Assembly: GCF_036541335.1 (NCBI RefSeq)
Contig: NZ_JAZHBO010000002.1
Coordinates: 558,001-622,000 of the forward strand
Reading direction: 5' to 3'
DNA: 64,000 bases
Source of the DNA: Aquilutibacter rugosus
GTDB lineage: Bacteria > Pseudomonadota > Gammaproteobacteria > Xanthomonadales > Xanthomonadaceae
In this document: positions 26,656 through 35,375 of the stretch, piece after piece
How the letters are laid out: each line of letters opens with the position of its first letter
Position numbering within the stretch: the stretch's first letter is position 1
Translations under genes and position numbers: made by a program
The notes under the pieces: generated by a model
The model's database searches: none
What the model saw: the letters and a program-made list of their open reading frames with translations, nothing else
What the model was told of the DNA's origin: nothing

Positions 26656-27584
26656 TCGCGCTGATCGGCCAGTGCCTTGATCTGCGTGTGATGGGCCAGC
26701 ATTTCCTCGCGCGTGATGGCAAAGATACCCATGTCACCGACTTTGAATCCGAGCCATTCGAAGTGCACGTCGGGCAACAGACGCACCAGCGCATGTTCAG
26801 CCTCACCGACCTCGCAGATGAGCAAACCGTCATCGGACAGATGATCGGGCGAATCGCGCAGAATCTTGAGCGCCAGGTCGAGACCGTCATCGCCGGCGCG
26901 CAGACCCAGTTCGGGCTCGTGCGAGTATTCGGCGGGCAGTGCGTCGGTTTCTTCGTGCGTCACATACGGCGGATTGGTCACGATCAGATCGTAAATCTCT
27001 CCACCCAGATCGCGGAACAGATCCGAACGAATGAACTGCACGTTGCCGCACATCAGGCGCTCGCGGTTTTCTTCGGCAAGCTCCAGTGCATCGTCGCTGA
27101 TATCAACGCCATCGACCATCCACTCAGGCTGGTGCAATGCCATCGCAATGGCGATGCAGCCCGAACCCGTACACAAGTCGAGCGCCCGATACACCTCGCG
27201 CTCACCGAGCAGCGGTTGAAAATGCGCTTCGATCAGTTCGGCAATGGGTGAACGCGGCACCAGGGCGCGGGCATCGGACTTGAACAGCAGACCGGCAAAC
27301 CATGCCTCACCAGTCAGATAACTGGCCGGGACGCGGTCTTCGATTCGGCGGCGGAACAGCTCCAGCACCTCAGCCATTTCTTCGGCCGTGACTTTGGCAT
27401 TGCCGTACACGGGATTCAGATCGTGCGGCATACCCAAGGCATGCAGAACCAGCTGAGTGGCCTCATCCATTGCATTGTCGTAGCTATGGCCGAATGTGAG
27501 TTCCGCTTTGCGAAACCGGGTGGCACCCAAACGGATCAGATCAATCAGGGTGACAGACTCAAACGACGGAAGGGATTGGGACAC
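26652..27584 (-). CDS. prmB: 50S ribosomal protein L3 glutamine methyltransferase PrmB
   Basis: PrmB methylates a glutamine of ribosomal protein L3. The 310-residue product has the SAM-binding LDLCTGSGCIAIAM (136-149) and the amide-methyltransferase motif NPPY (204-207), followed by VTHEETDALP. It has no release-factor-type N-terminal domain and fits PrmB better than PrmC. PrmB and aroC are neighbours in many gammaproteobacteria. It is the first gene of the long minus-strand run. Confidence 0.93.
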   Translation of the reverse strand: MSQSLPSFESVTLIDLIRLGATRFRKAELTFGHSYDNAMDEATQLVLHALGMPHDLNPVYGNAKVTAEEMAEVLELFRRRIEDRVPASYLTGEAWFAGLLFKSDARALVPRSPIAELIEAHFQPLLGEREVYRALDLCTGSGCIAIAMALHQPEWMVDGVDISDDALELAEENRERLMCGNVQFIRSDLFRDLGGEIYDLIVTNPPYVTHEETDALPAEYSHEPELGLRAGDDGLDLALKILRDSPDHLSDDGLLICEVGEAEHALVRLLPDVHFEWLGFKVGDMGIFAITREEMLAHHTQIKALADQRE

Positions 27585-27611
27585 GGCTACCTACCGAGTG
27601 GGCAAACAACC

Positions 27612-27638
27612 ATTATAGTCCGCCAAAGCGGCATCCAA
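27612..27638 (-). promoter_or_regulatory. prmB: Candidate promoter of the prmB-aroC-asd-trp operon
   Basis: On the minus strand a perfect TATAAT (27617-27612) lies 27 bp before the prmB ATG. The best upstream -35-like match is TTGGAT (27638-27633), with a short 15-bp spacer. The start would give a leader of roughly 20 nt. The region also serves the divergent SCO1 gene, with TATGAT at 27642-27647 on the plus strand. Confidence 0.45.
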
Positions 27639-27673
27639 GGGTATGATGTGAGCCGTACTTGTGGAGGTTTCCT

Positions 27674-28321
27674 TTGAATATGCGTCTCGTTTTGGCGGCC
27701 ATTGTTGGCATTGCCGCGGCCTTATTGGCATGGCAGCTGCCGGGTCGACTGTCCGGCTCCTCGCAGGCCGGTCTGCCGGAGCTGGCGGCGGTCCGTCTTT
27801 TTGAACCGCGCCGCGAGCTGGCCGACTTTTCGTTGAGCCAGTCCGATGGCACGCGCCTGATCAAAGGCGAACTCAAGGGCCACTGGACTTTGGTGTTCCT
27901 GGGCTTCACGCATTGTCCTGATGTTTGCCCGACGACTCTGGCTCAGTTTGCCAAAGCGCAGAAGGCATGGGCCGCCCTACCGGAGTCGAGCCGTCCGCGC
28001 GTGTTGTTCGTGTCGGTCGATCCGGAACGCGACAGCCCGGACCAGGTCGGCGATTATGCTCACGGATTCCATCGCGACACCTTGGCGGCGACCGGCGACA
28101 TCCCGGCACTCGAGCAGTTCGCACAAGGCCTTTCGATGACCTTTGCGAGGGCACCGCTGGAACCCGGCCAACCCGCGGACCAGTACAGCGTCGATCACAC
28201 CGCCAGCCTCGCGTTGCTGGACCCGGAAGCCCGCATGGCCGGCGTCCTATCATCGCCCTACGATATCGAGGCCGTGACTGCCGATCTGATCGCACTGACG
28301 CAACATGGAGAACGTCGATGA
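27674..28321 (+). CDS. SCO1/SenC-type copper chaperone
   Basis: SCO proteins deliver copper to the CuA site of cytochrome oxidase or act as thiol reductases in the periplasm. The 215-residue product has a single N-terminal membrane anchor (about 4-24) and a thioredoxin fold. The metal ligands are C81 and C85 (THCPDVCPT) and H175 (SVDHTAS). A strong GGAGG at 27663-27667 sits 6 nt before a TTG at 27674, which I take as the start. The ATG two codons later (27680) would be 12 nt away. No cytochrome oxidase genes are nearby. It overlaps psd by 4 bp. Confidence 0.93.
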   Translation: MNMRLVLAAIVGIAAALLAWQLPGRLSGSSQAGLPELAAVRLFEPRRELADFSLSQSDGTRLIKGELKGHWTLVFLGFTHCPDVCPTTLAQFAKAQKAWAALPESSRPRVLFVSVDPERDSPDQVGDYAHGFHRDTLAATGDIPALEQFAQGLSMTFARAPLEPGQPADQYSVDHTASLALLDPEARMAGVLSSPYDIEAVTADLIALTQHGERR

Positions 28322-29160
28322 GCCTTCTGACGTACCTGACATACGCCCTGCCCCATCGCGCACTCTCCGGCGTGGCACGACGCCTAGCCTACTCGACCGA
28401 TCCGCGCGTAAAAACCAAGCTGATTCACGCCGTCGTGCAAAAGTTCGGCGTCAATCTGGATGAGGCCGCCAACCCCGATCCGGACAGCTACCCGACGTTC
28501 AATGCGTTCTTCACACGTGCCTTGCGAGATGGCGCGCGCAGCCCTGCTGCCGATCCGAACGTGCTGACCCAACCGGCCGACGGCCGTATCAGCCAATGCG
28601 GGCCCATCGCCGGCGACACGATTTTTCAGGCCAAGGGCAAATCGTTTACGGCGACTCAATTGCTGGGCGATGCACAGCTGGCCGCCTCATTCCACGATGG
28701 TGTATTTGCCACGGTGTACCTGTCACCTAAGGATTACCACCGCGTGCACATGCCCTGGACCGGCACCCTGACGGAAACGCTGCATGTGCCCGGTCGCCTG
28801 TTTAGCGTCGGACCTGACGCGGTCAGTACGGTCGATGGCCTGTTCGCGCGCAACGAGCGTCTCGTGTGCATGTTCGATACCGATTTCGGACCGATGGCCA
28901 TGGTCATGGTTGGTGCCCTGCTGGTCTCCGGCGTCGAGACCGTCTGGAGTGGCGTCGAGATTCCGGAGTACGGCGATCGCATCCGCCGCAAGGACTATCG
29001 CGACCGGAACATTACGCTCGAGCGCTTTGCCGAAATGGCACGATTCAACTATGGCTCCACAGTCATCGTGCTGTTGCCGAAGGCTGCCGCACAACTGGAT
29101 CCGTCCTTGCTTGCCGAAACGCCCGTGCGACTCGGCGAGCCATTGGCTCGCCGACTGTAA
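28318..29160 (+). CDS. psd: Phosphatidylserine decarboxylase proenzyme
   Basis: Psd makes phosphatidylethanolamine from phosphatidylserine at the inner membrane. The 280-residue proenzyme contains the autocleavage motif GST with S247 in FNYGSTVIVLLP, where serinolysis yields the pyruvoyl group. The catalytic Asp and His regions are TQPADGRIS and YLSPKDYHRVHMPWTG. The ATG at 28318 overlaps the SCO1 stop; the frame is open further upstream but that part is antisense noise. Confidence 0.96.
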   Translation: MSLLTYLTYALPHRALSGVARRLAYSTDPRVKTKLIHAVVQKFGVNLDEAANPDPDSYPTFNAFFTRALRDGARSPAADPNVLTQPADGRISQCGPIAGDTIFQAKGKSFTATQLLGDAQLAASFHDGVFATVYLSPKDYHRVHMPWTGTLTETLHVPGRLFSVGPDAVSTVDGLFARNERLVCMFDTDFGPMAMVMVGALLVSGVETVWSGVEIPEYGDRIRRKDYRDRNITLERFAEMARFNYGSTVIVLLPKAAAQLDPSLLAETPVRLGEPLARRL

Positions 29161-29195
29161 CTTGCCGCACCTGTTTTTTACGCGTTAACGATCAC

Positions 29196-30746
29196 TCAGC
29201 GGTCCTTGCAGACCGTAATGTCCAGGGTCTGACCAACGCGCAATGGCGAAGTTGTACTCAGCGCATTGGCGCGTGCGAGCTGCGGCACACTGCAGCCGAA
29301 CTTGCGGGACACCGAGTTCAGCGTCTCGCCGGTCTGCACACGGTAAGTGGTCGGCGCCGGCGGCGTTGAAACGCTGGTTCCGGCATCAGTGGCAACTGCC
29401 ACACCACCTGTCTCCACTGTCTTGAAATTGCCTACACGCACAATGGCGTTACGGACCTGGCTTTTCATTAGCTGCTGAGTGAGCTGGGCGCGTTCACCGG
29501 ACCTGCAGTAGTTGCGATACAGCGAAGCAATGCGCGTCGTGCCGTTCAGCACGCTGCCGGCAGGAATCGTGGAATCGGCCTCCCAGCGCGGGTTGAGGTT
29601 CCGCAGGGCGCGGAAATAGCCGTCGCGACTGCCACGATTACCGAGGCAGATTGTCAGTTCATACAGCGAAGTAGGACGATCGATGCGGAAGGTCGTCGGT
29701 CTTGCGCTGACGCGCGGAAAGTACACGCCGTATTCGCGCGGATGCAGATAGATCCAGGCCGCGGCGATAACCATCGGAACATAGTCCTTCGTCTCGGCGG
29801 GAAACTGATCGTAGACCGATTGATTCCAGAAATTGGCTCCGGAAGAGGCCTTGTACACGCGCAGGGCACGGCCTTCGCCACCGTTGTATGCTGCCAGCGC
29901 CAACTCAATGGACCGGTTTAGCTCGCCCATCCGCTCGGCCAGATACTCGGCTGCAGCCTGCGAGGAGGCACGCGGGTCAAATCGCGTATCAAAGCCCGTA
30001 CCGTCATTACCGAGACCAAAACGACGACCCGTTGCCGGCATGAACTGGAACGGACCTGCGGCACCCGCGCGCGAAGATACATGCACCTTGCCATTGGATT
30101 CCTTGGCCATGATGCCGAACATCAGCGCTTCTGGCAGACCGTGCTGTTCTGCCGCCGGCGCTACATATTGCCGAATGTACTGATAGTTTTCATATGAGTT
30201 CATCAATGCCGGACGCATGTCGGTCAGCCATTTGCGGATGCCGGCCTGAATCGCAGGATTGAACTGCACCATCTCAGTGAACTTGGCACGGCGCTCGCTC
30301 AACAGCTCTGCAGCGGAGCGTTGCGAACCGTTACCGACAACATTCGGATTGAAGGCGCGGCTGACGCCTTCGCCTTGGTTCTCTTCGTCTTCGCCGACGA
30401 CTTCATCGCCGGCGGCCGATGCGGCACTGAATCGCAGAAGCTCGGTGTAACGCGACATCAGCGCACCCAAATCACAACCGTGCTCCTGACCGCAACGCTC
30501 CAATACCTGTTTGATCTGCGCCAGTGATGCATCGACCTGAGTGCGGGCCTCTTCATCTCCATCGGCGAGATCCTGAATCCCTTGCCGGTACTCGGCAGCA
30601 GCCCGATCAAAATCGGCAGCCGCAGTGGACGTGGCAGAAGTGGTTGCAGACTTGGCCTTGCGCGGCGCACCGGTGCCCGTATTCGGGAGCAATGCGAGAT
30701 AAGCGGCCAGTACCAGGGCGACTAGAGCGTGAGGTCGGCAATTCAA
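29196..30746 (-). CDS. Lytic murein transglycosylase with LysM domain (MltD-like)
   Basis: This enzyme cleaves peptidoglycan glycan strands to anhydro-muropeptides in the periplasm. The SLT domain has the catalytic Glu in GIMAKESNGKVHVSSRAG, followed by GPFQFMPATGRRFGL and AAYNGGEGR. One C-terminal LysM repeat (TYRVQTGETLNSVSRKFGCS) binds glycan. There is no ATG near the start. I chose the TTG at 30746 because a hydrophobic export signal (ALVALVLAAYLALL) begins a few residues later. A GTG at 30815 would add 23 residues and place the start next to a 22-bp palindrome. E. coli MltD has more LysM repeats. Confidence 0.88.
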   Translation of the reverse strand: MNCRPHALVALVLAAYLALLPNTGTGAPRKAKSATTSATSTAAADFDRAAAEYRQGIQDLADGDEEARTQVDASLAQIKQVLERCGQEHGCDLGALMSRYTELLRFSAASAAGDEVVGEDEENQGEGVSRAFNPNVVGNGSQRSAAELLSERRAKFTEMVQFNPAIQAGIRKWLTDMRPALMNSYENYQYIRQYVAPAAEQHGLPEALMFGIMAKESNGKVHVSSRAGAAGPFQFMPATGRRFGLGNDGTGFDTRFDPRASSQAAAEYLAERMGELNRSIELALAAYNGGEGRALRVYKASSGANFWNQSVYDQFPAETKDYVPMVIAAAWIYLHPREYGVYFPRVSARPTTFRIDRPTSLYELTICLGNRGSRDGYFRALRNLNPRWEADSTIPAGSVLNGTTRIASLYRNYCRSGERAQLTQQLMKSQVRNAIVRVGNFKTVETGGVAVATDAGTSVSTPPAPTTYRVQTGETLNSVSRKFGCSVPQLARANALSTTSPLRVGQTLDITVCKDR

Positions 30747-30817
30747 AACGGCGGGTTCTCGCGGTGGGCAGAGGAACGTTCTAGGGTAGCCCTGCCTTCG
30801 GGCCGGTTCAAGCACAG

Positions 30818-30839
30818 TGCCTGAATCCGGATTCAGGCA
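30818..30839. repeat. Perfect 22-bp palindrome between divergent genes
   Basis: The left arm TGCCTGAATCC is followed without spacer by its exact reverse complement. It lies 72 bp from the chosen start of the lytic transglycosylase and 73 bp from the start of the HerA-like gene. The half-site ATTCAGG is repeated directly at 30839-30845. It has no U tract on either strand, so an operator for a dimeric regulator fits better than a terminator. Confidence 0.6.
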
Positions 30840-30911
30840 TTCAGGGTGGCAGTCGGGCGAGCGTATCCGTACACTGGGTTTTCAACTCGACATAGCGGAA
30901 CTGCATTACTT

Positions 30912-32420
30912 ATGGATCCCATTCTTCTTGGTAAATCCGTCACCACGCCTGAAAGCGGCAATGTCTATCTGGAGCCCAAGCTCGGCAACCGCCACGGCCT
31001 GATTGCAGGCGCCACCGGTACCGGTAAGACCGTGACGCTGATGACCCTGGTCGAAGGCTTCTCCAAGATCGGCGTTCCCGTTTTTATTGCAGACGTTAAA
31101 GGCGACGTCGCCGGCCTTTCTCAAGCCGGAACTGCGAATGCAAAGATTCAGGAGCGCGTGGCGCTGCTCAATCTGACTTCGTATTCGCCCAAAGCCAGTC
31201 CGGTGACATTCTGGGATCTGTACTGCAAGCTCGGTCATCCGGTGCGGGCCACAGTAAGCGAGATCGGCCCTACGCTGCTGGCACGCATTCTTGAACTCAA
31301 TGACACGCAAGCCGGTGTGCTCGACATTCTGTTTAAGCTCGCGGACGATCGCGGTCTGCTGCTATTGGATCTGGCCGATCTGCGTGCAGTGCTGAATCTG
31401 ATTGCAGAGCAACGTAAAGACATCTCGACGCAGTACGGTCTGGTAAGCACACAATCAATCGGCGCCATTCAACGTTCCCTGCTGAGACTGGAAAGCGATG
31501 GCGGTGAGGCCTTCTTTGGTGAGCCGGCGCTGGAGCTCTCGGACATCATGCGCACAACGGCCGATGGCCGCGGTGTCGTCAACATTCTTGCGGCCGACCA
31601 GCTGGTGCTCAAACCGCGTCTGTATTCGAGCTTTCTGCTGTGGCTGATGTCGGAACTGTTTGAGACGTTGCCCGAAGTTGGCGATCTGGACAAGCCGAAA
31701 CTGGTCTTTATCTTTGACGAAGCGCATCTGCTCTTTGATGATGCCCCGCCGGCGCTGCAGGATCGCGTTGAACAGGTAGTGCGTCTGATCCGCTCTAAGG
31801 GTGTCGGCATCTATTTCTGCTCGCAATATCCCGATGACGTGCCCGATGTAATTCTCGGCCAGTTGGGCAATCGCGTGCAGCATGCCTTGCGCGCCTTTAC
31901 TCCGCGTGATCAAAAGGCCGTAGAAACTGCTGCTGACACCTTTGTTCCGAATCCTGCATTGGATGTGGCCGCTACGATTTCTCAGCTAGGCACCGGTGAG
32001 GCGTTGGTTTCCGTTCTGAAGGACGGCGGCATCCCGACTCCGGTCGAACGCACGCTCATTGCACCCCCGGAATGCCGACTGGGACCGGTTACGGCTGCAG
32101 AACGTCAGCAGACGCGCGATTCCGGCTCGATCGGTGCCAAATACGATCAGCTACTGAATCGTGAATCTGCAGCTGAAAAATTGGCTGTGCGTGCCGATAC
32201 GCGAACCGGTGCGACCGATGCTCCGGTTGCCGCTCCCAAGAAAGAGGCCGCCGAAGAAAAAGATGGCGGCGTCATCAGCGACATCCTCTGGGGCAACGGT
32301 CGCCGTCAGGGCGTAGTCGAATCCATGGCCAAGCAAACCGCACGCACTGTCGGCAGCCAGATCGGCCGTCAGATTTTGCGCGGCGTGCTCGGCGGCATCT
32401 TTGGTGGTAGCCGTCGCTAA
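30912..32420 (+). CDS. HerA-like ATPase, DUF853 family
   Basis: This P-loop ATPase belongs to the FtsK/HerA superfamily (helicase HerA-like C-terminal family, YjgR of E. coli). The 502-residue product has Walker A GATGTGKT at 33-40, Walker B KLVFIFDEAHLLF near 262-275 and the sensor-like segment VGIYFCSQYPDDVPD. A charged Ala/Lys-rich linker near 430 leads to a C-terminal region that ends RGVLGGIFGGSRR. The cellular role is not established for the family. I chose the ATG at 30912, which gives MDPILLGKSV. The stop is 2 bp from the GTG of greB. Confidence 0.88.
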   Translation: MDPILLGKSVTTPESGNVYLEPKLGNRHGLIAGATGTGKTVTLMTLVEGFSKIGVPVFIADVKGDVAGLSQAGTANAKIQERVALLNLTSYSPKASPVTFWDLYCKLGHPVRATVSEIGPTLLARILELNDTQAGVLDILFKLADDRGLLLLDLADLRAVLNLIAEQRKDISTQYGLVSTQSIGAIQRSLLRLESDGGEAFFGEPALELSDIMRTTADGRGVVNILAADQLVLKPRLYSSFLLWLMSELFETLPEVGDLDKPKLVFIFDEAHLLFDDAPPALQDRVEQVVRLIRSKGVGIYFCSQYPDDVPDVILGQLGNRVQHALRAFTPRDQKAVETAADTFVPNPALDVAATISQLGTGEALVSVLKDGGIPTPVERTLIAPPECRLGPVTAAERQQTRDSGSIGAKYDQLLNRESAAEKLAVRADTRTGATDAPVAAPKKEAAEEKDGGVISDILWGNGRRQGVVESMAKQTARTVGSQIGRQILRGVLGGIFGGSRR

Positions 32421-32422
32421 CT

Positions 32423-32899
32423 GTGGCAACAAGTCTGATCACACGCGAGGGCTTTGAGCGCCTTCGAAATGAACTCAATGAACTGTGGCGCGTGCAGAGG
32501 CCGGAAATTGTTCGGGCGCTGTCGGCTGCAGCCGCTGAGGGCGATCGCAGCGAAAACGCGGAATACATTTACCGCAAAAAGCAGTTGCGTGAGCTCGATC
32601 GTCGCGTGCGCTACTTAAGCAAGCGCCTGCCGGATCTGAAAGTGGTGGATCAGCAGCCCGCCGATCCGAACCGGATCTATTTCGGCGCCACGGTGGAACT
32701 CGAAAATCTGGGCACCGGCGTTGTCGTGCGGTATCGCATTGTCGGACCCGACGAAACCGATGCCCCCACGGGTCAGATCAGCGTGGATTCGCCGATGGCG
32801 CGCGCACTGATCAAACGGCAAGTCGATGACGAGTTCACCGTGCAGCTGCCTTCAGGCGCTGCCAAATTCAGCATTCTGGATGTGCGATACGGCGACTGA
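32423..32899 (+). CDS. greB: Transcription elongation factor GreB
   Basis: GreB inserts its coiled coil into the RNA polymerase secondary channel and stimulates cleavage of backtracked RNA. The 158-residue product has the N-terminal coiled coil with the acidic tip D41 and E44 (GDRSENAEYIYRKK) and the C-terminal FKBP-like domain (SPMARALIKRQVDDEFTVQL). The RKKQLRELDRRVRYLSKRL pattern favours GreB over GreA. It starts with GTG, only 2 bp after the HerA-like stop, so translation is probably coupled. Confidence 0.94.
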   Translation: MATSLITREGFERLRNELNELWRVQRPEIVRALSAAAAEGDRSENAEYIYRKKQLRELDRRVRYLSKRLPDLKVVDQQPADPNRIYFGATVELENLGTGVVVRYRIVGPDETDAPTGQISVDSPMARALIKRQVDDEFTVQLPSGAAKFSILDVRYGD

Positions 32900-32901
32900 A
32901 T

Positions 32902-34233
32902 TCAGTCGTCGAACGGAACTTCACCGTAGAGATCGTGCTCGTCCGCGCCCATAATTTCGACGTCGACAAAATCACCGGGCTTCAGTCCGGCTTCAAAGCC
33001 GTTCTGAATCTGCACCAGACCGTCAATCTCGGGCGCATCGGCCTTACTGCGGGCAATGGCGAGATCGCCTTCGACCTCATCGACCAGGCAGGTTTGAATG
33101 GTGCCGACCTTGGCCTGCAGTTTCGCGGCGGAAATCTCGGCCTGCACTTCCATGAATCGGGCGAGACGTTCTTCCTGGATGGCCGGCGGCACCGGGTCCG
33201 GGAGTTCGTTGGCCTTGGCACCTTCGACCGGCGAATAGGTAAAGGCTCCGACGCGATCGAGTTGCGCTTCGCGCAGGAAGTCCAGCAACATCTCGAATTC
33301 GGCCTCGGTTTCGCCGGGGAAACCGACGATAAAGGTCGAACGAATGGTCAGATCAGGAGCGATCGAACGCCAGTTGGAAATCCGTTCCAGCAGCTTATCG
33401 ACGGCACCGGGACGCTTCATCAGTTTCAGGATGCGCGGCGCGGCATGCTGGAACGGGATGTCGAGATACGGCAACACTTTGCCCTCCGCCATCAGCGGGA
33501 TGACGTCATCGACATGCGGATACGGGTACACGTAGTGCAGACGCGTCCAGACACCGAGTTCACCCAGGCCTTCGCACAGAGACTTCATGCGGGTCTGATA
33601 TTCGCGACCGTGCCAGGTGCCGGGTGCATAGCCCACGTCCACGCCATAGGCCGACGTGTCCTGTGACACTACCAGCAGTTCGCGAACGCCACCGCGCACG
33701 AGCTTCTCGGCTTCGCGCAGTACGTCGTCGACCGGACGCGACGCCAGGTCACCGCGCATGCTCGGAATGATGCAGAAGGAGCAGCGGTGGTTGCAGCCTT
33801 CGGAAATTTTTAAATAGGCGTAGTGTTTGGGAGTCAGCTTGAGGCCGTAGTCGGGCAGCAAGTCAATGAAGGGATCATGTTTGGGCGGCACTACGTTGTG
33901 GACCGCATTCATGACGGAGCCGTAATCCTGCGGACCGCTAATCGAGAGCACTTGCGGGTGTGCCTGCAGAATATCCTGGGGGCGCTTGCCCAGACAGCCG
34001 GTCACAATGACCTTGCCGTTCTCGGAAATCGCTTCGCCAATGGCATCGAGCGACTCCTGCACCGCCGAATCAATAAAGCCGCAGGTATTGACGACGACCA
34101 CGTCGGCATCGTCGTAGCTTTGGACCAGGTCGTAACCCTCGACCTTGAGCTGGGTCAGAATGCGTTCGCTGTCGACCAGTGCCTTAGGACAGCCAAGGCT
34201 AACGAATCCGACTTTGGGTTGGGCGGCGCTCAT
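32902..34233 (-). CDS. rimO: Ribosomal protein S12 methylthiotransferase RimO
   Basis: RimO is a radical SAM enzyme that adds a methylthio group to an aspartate of ribosomal protein S12. The 443-residue product has the UPF0004 domain with cluster ligands C15, C51 and C80, the radical SAM motif C147-x3-C151-x2-C154 and a C-terminal TRAM domain. The ATG at 34233 (MSAAQPKVGFVSLGCPKALVD) fits the family; the frame open upstream is antisense to the HIT gene. The stop is 2 bp from the greB stop. Confidence 0.97.
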   Translation of the reverse strand: MSAAQPKVGFVSLGCPKALVDSERILTQLKVEGYDLVQSYDDADVVVVNTCGFIDSAVQESLDAIGEAISENGKVIVTGCLGKRPQDILQAHPQVLSISGPQDYGSVMNAVHNVVPPKHDPFIDLLPDYGLKLTPKHYAYLKISEGCNHRCSFCIIPSMRGDLASRPVDDVLREAEKLVRGGVRELLVVSQDTSAYGVDVGYAPGTWHGREYQTRMKSLCEGLGELGVWTRLHYVYPYPHVDDVIPLMAEGKVLPYLDIPFQHAAPRILKLMKRPGAVDKLLERISNWRSIAPDLTIRSTFIVGFPGETEAEFEMLLDFLREAQLDRVGAFTYSPVEGAKANELPDPVPPAIQEERLARFMEVQAEISAAKLQAKVGTIQTCLVDEVEGDLAIARSKADAPEIDGLVQIQNGFEAGLKPGDFVDVEIMGADEHDLYGEVPFDD

Positions 34234-34302
34234 AGGAATACTGGGGTCATCAGAGAATCGCCTATTATACGATTGACGACCTATCTCCCCGACCGAATCC
34301 GC

Positions 34303-34719
34303 ATGACTCCCTTCCGACTGGATCCGCAACTGGCTGCCGACACCTTCGTTGTGGGCGACTTGGCGCGCTGTCGCGTCCTGCTGATGAACGACTCGCGTTA
34401 CCCCTGGCTGATTCTGGTGCCGCGCGCGAACGGCCTCCGTGACCTCACCGATCTGGACGCCGATGATCTGGCGCAATGCATGCAGGAAGTGCGCACAGCC
34501 GCTGCTGCACTGCAGACGTGCGCGCCCTATCAGAAATTGAATGTGGCCTCACTGGGGAATATGGTGCCCCAGCTGCATATTCACGTCATTGGCCGCAACG
34601 AAAGCGATGCCGCCTGGCCCAAGTCGGTCTGGGGCCTCGGACAAGCGCAACCCTACTCGCCGGCGCAATTGCTTCTGCAGGAATTGCGCGCCGCCATACC
34701 GGGTCTCACCGCGGCCTGA
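34303..34719 (+). CDS. HIT family hydrolase
   Basis: HIT proteins hydrolyse nucleoside phosphoramidates or dinucleoside polyphosphates. The 138-residue product has the motif Q90-L-H92-I-H94-V in which Gln replaces the first His, as in a well-known bacterial subgroup often annotated as Ap4A-type hydrolases. The substrate is not determined by this. It is divergent from rimO (69-bp gap) and converges on dcd with 10 bp between stops. Confidence 0.9.
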   Translation: MTPFRLDPQLAADTFVVGDLARCRVLLMNDSRYPWLILVPRANGLRDLTDLDADDLAQCMQEVRTAAAALQTCAPYQKLNVASLGNMVPQLHIHVIGRNESDAAWPKSVWGLGQAQPYSPAQLLLQELRAAIPGLTAA

Positions 34720-34729
34720 GACGCACCGA

Positions 34730-35296
34730 TCAGGTGCGTGGCAGCGTCACGCCGGTCTGACCCTGATACTTACCGCCGCGGTCCTTGTAGGAGGTCTCGC
34801 AGACTTCATCGGACTGGAAGAACAGCATCTGCGCCACACCCTCGTTGGCGTAGATGCGGGCAGGCAACGGCGTGGTATTGGAGAACTCCAACGTGACATG
34901 TCCCTCCCACTCGGGCTCGAGAGGAGTCACGTTGACGATGATGCCGCAACGCGCATAGGTGCTCTTGCCCAGGCAGACCACCAAGGTATCGCGCGGAATC
35001 CGGAAATATTCAACAGTACGGGCCAGCGCAAAGCTGTTCGGCGGAATGATGCACTCATCGCCGACCACATCGACAAAACTGCCGCTGTCAAAATGCTTGG
35101 GATCGACAATGGTCGAGTTGATATTGGTAAAGATCTTGAACTCACGCGAACAGCGCACGTCGTAGCCGTAACTCGAGGTGCCGTAACTGACGATGCGTTC
35201 GCCGTTGACCTGCTTTACCTGGCCGGGTTCGAACGGCTCGATCATGCCGTGTTCCTGTGCCATTTGGCGGATCCAGCGGTCGCTCTTGATACTCAT
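34730..35296 (-). CDS. dcd: dCTP deaminase
   Basis: Dcd converts dCTP to dUTP, the first step to dTMP in many Gram-negatives. The 188-residue product has the family core GKSTYARCGIIVNVTPLEPE with the catalytic Glu region following (WEGHVTLEFSN). SSYGYDVRCSREFKIF and the C-terminal DRGGKYQGQTGVTLPR are also present. It is 79 bp downstream of apbC on the same strand. An imperfect stem with 8-bp arms (35337-35344 and 35356-35363) lies between them. Confidence 0.97.
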   Translation of the reverse strand: MSIKSDRWIRQMAQEHGMIEPFEPGQVKQVNGERIVSYGTSSYGYDVRCSREFKIFTNINSTIVDPKHFDSGSFVDVVGDECIIPPNSFALARTVEYFRIPRDTLVVCLGKSTYARCGIIVNVTPLEPEWEGHVTLEFSNTTPLPARIYANEGVAQMLFFQSDEVCETSYKDRGGKYQGQTGVTLPRT

Positions 35297-35375
35297 AACT
35301 AAAAGATTGCTCCGGGGCAGTGCGTAAGTTGCGCGTCAGTGGCCACAGTATAGCGGGCCACTGCTCGTCTATTTG

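Noticed and set aside
27925..28317. N-terminal extension of psd upstream of 28318
   Set aside because: This part overlaps the SCO1 gene in another frame and is Arg/Pro-rich noise; psd homology starts at the ATG at 28318.
34234..34476. Upstream extension of rimO to 34476
   Set aside because: It is antisense to the HIT gene and lacks similarity; the family N terminus begins at 34233.
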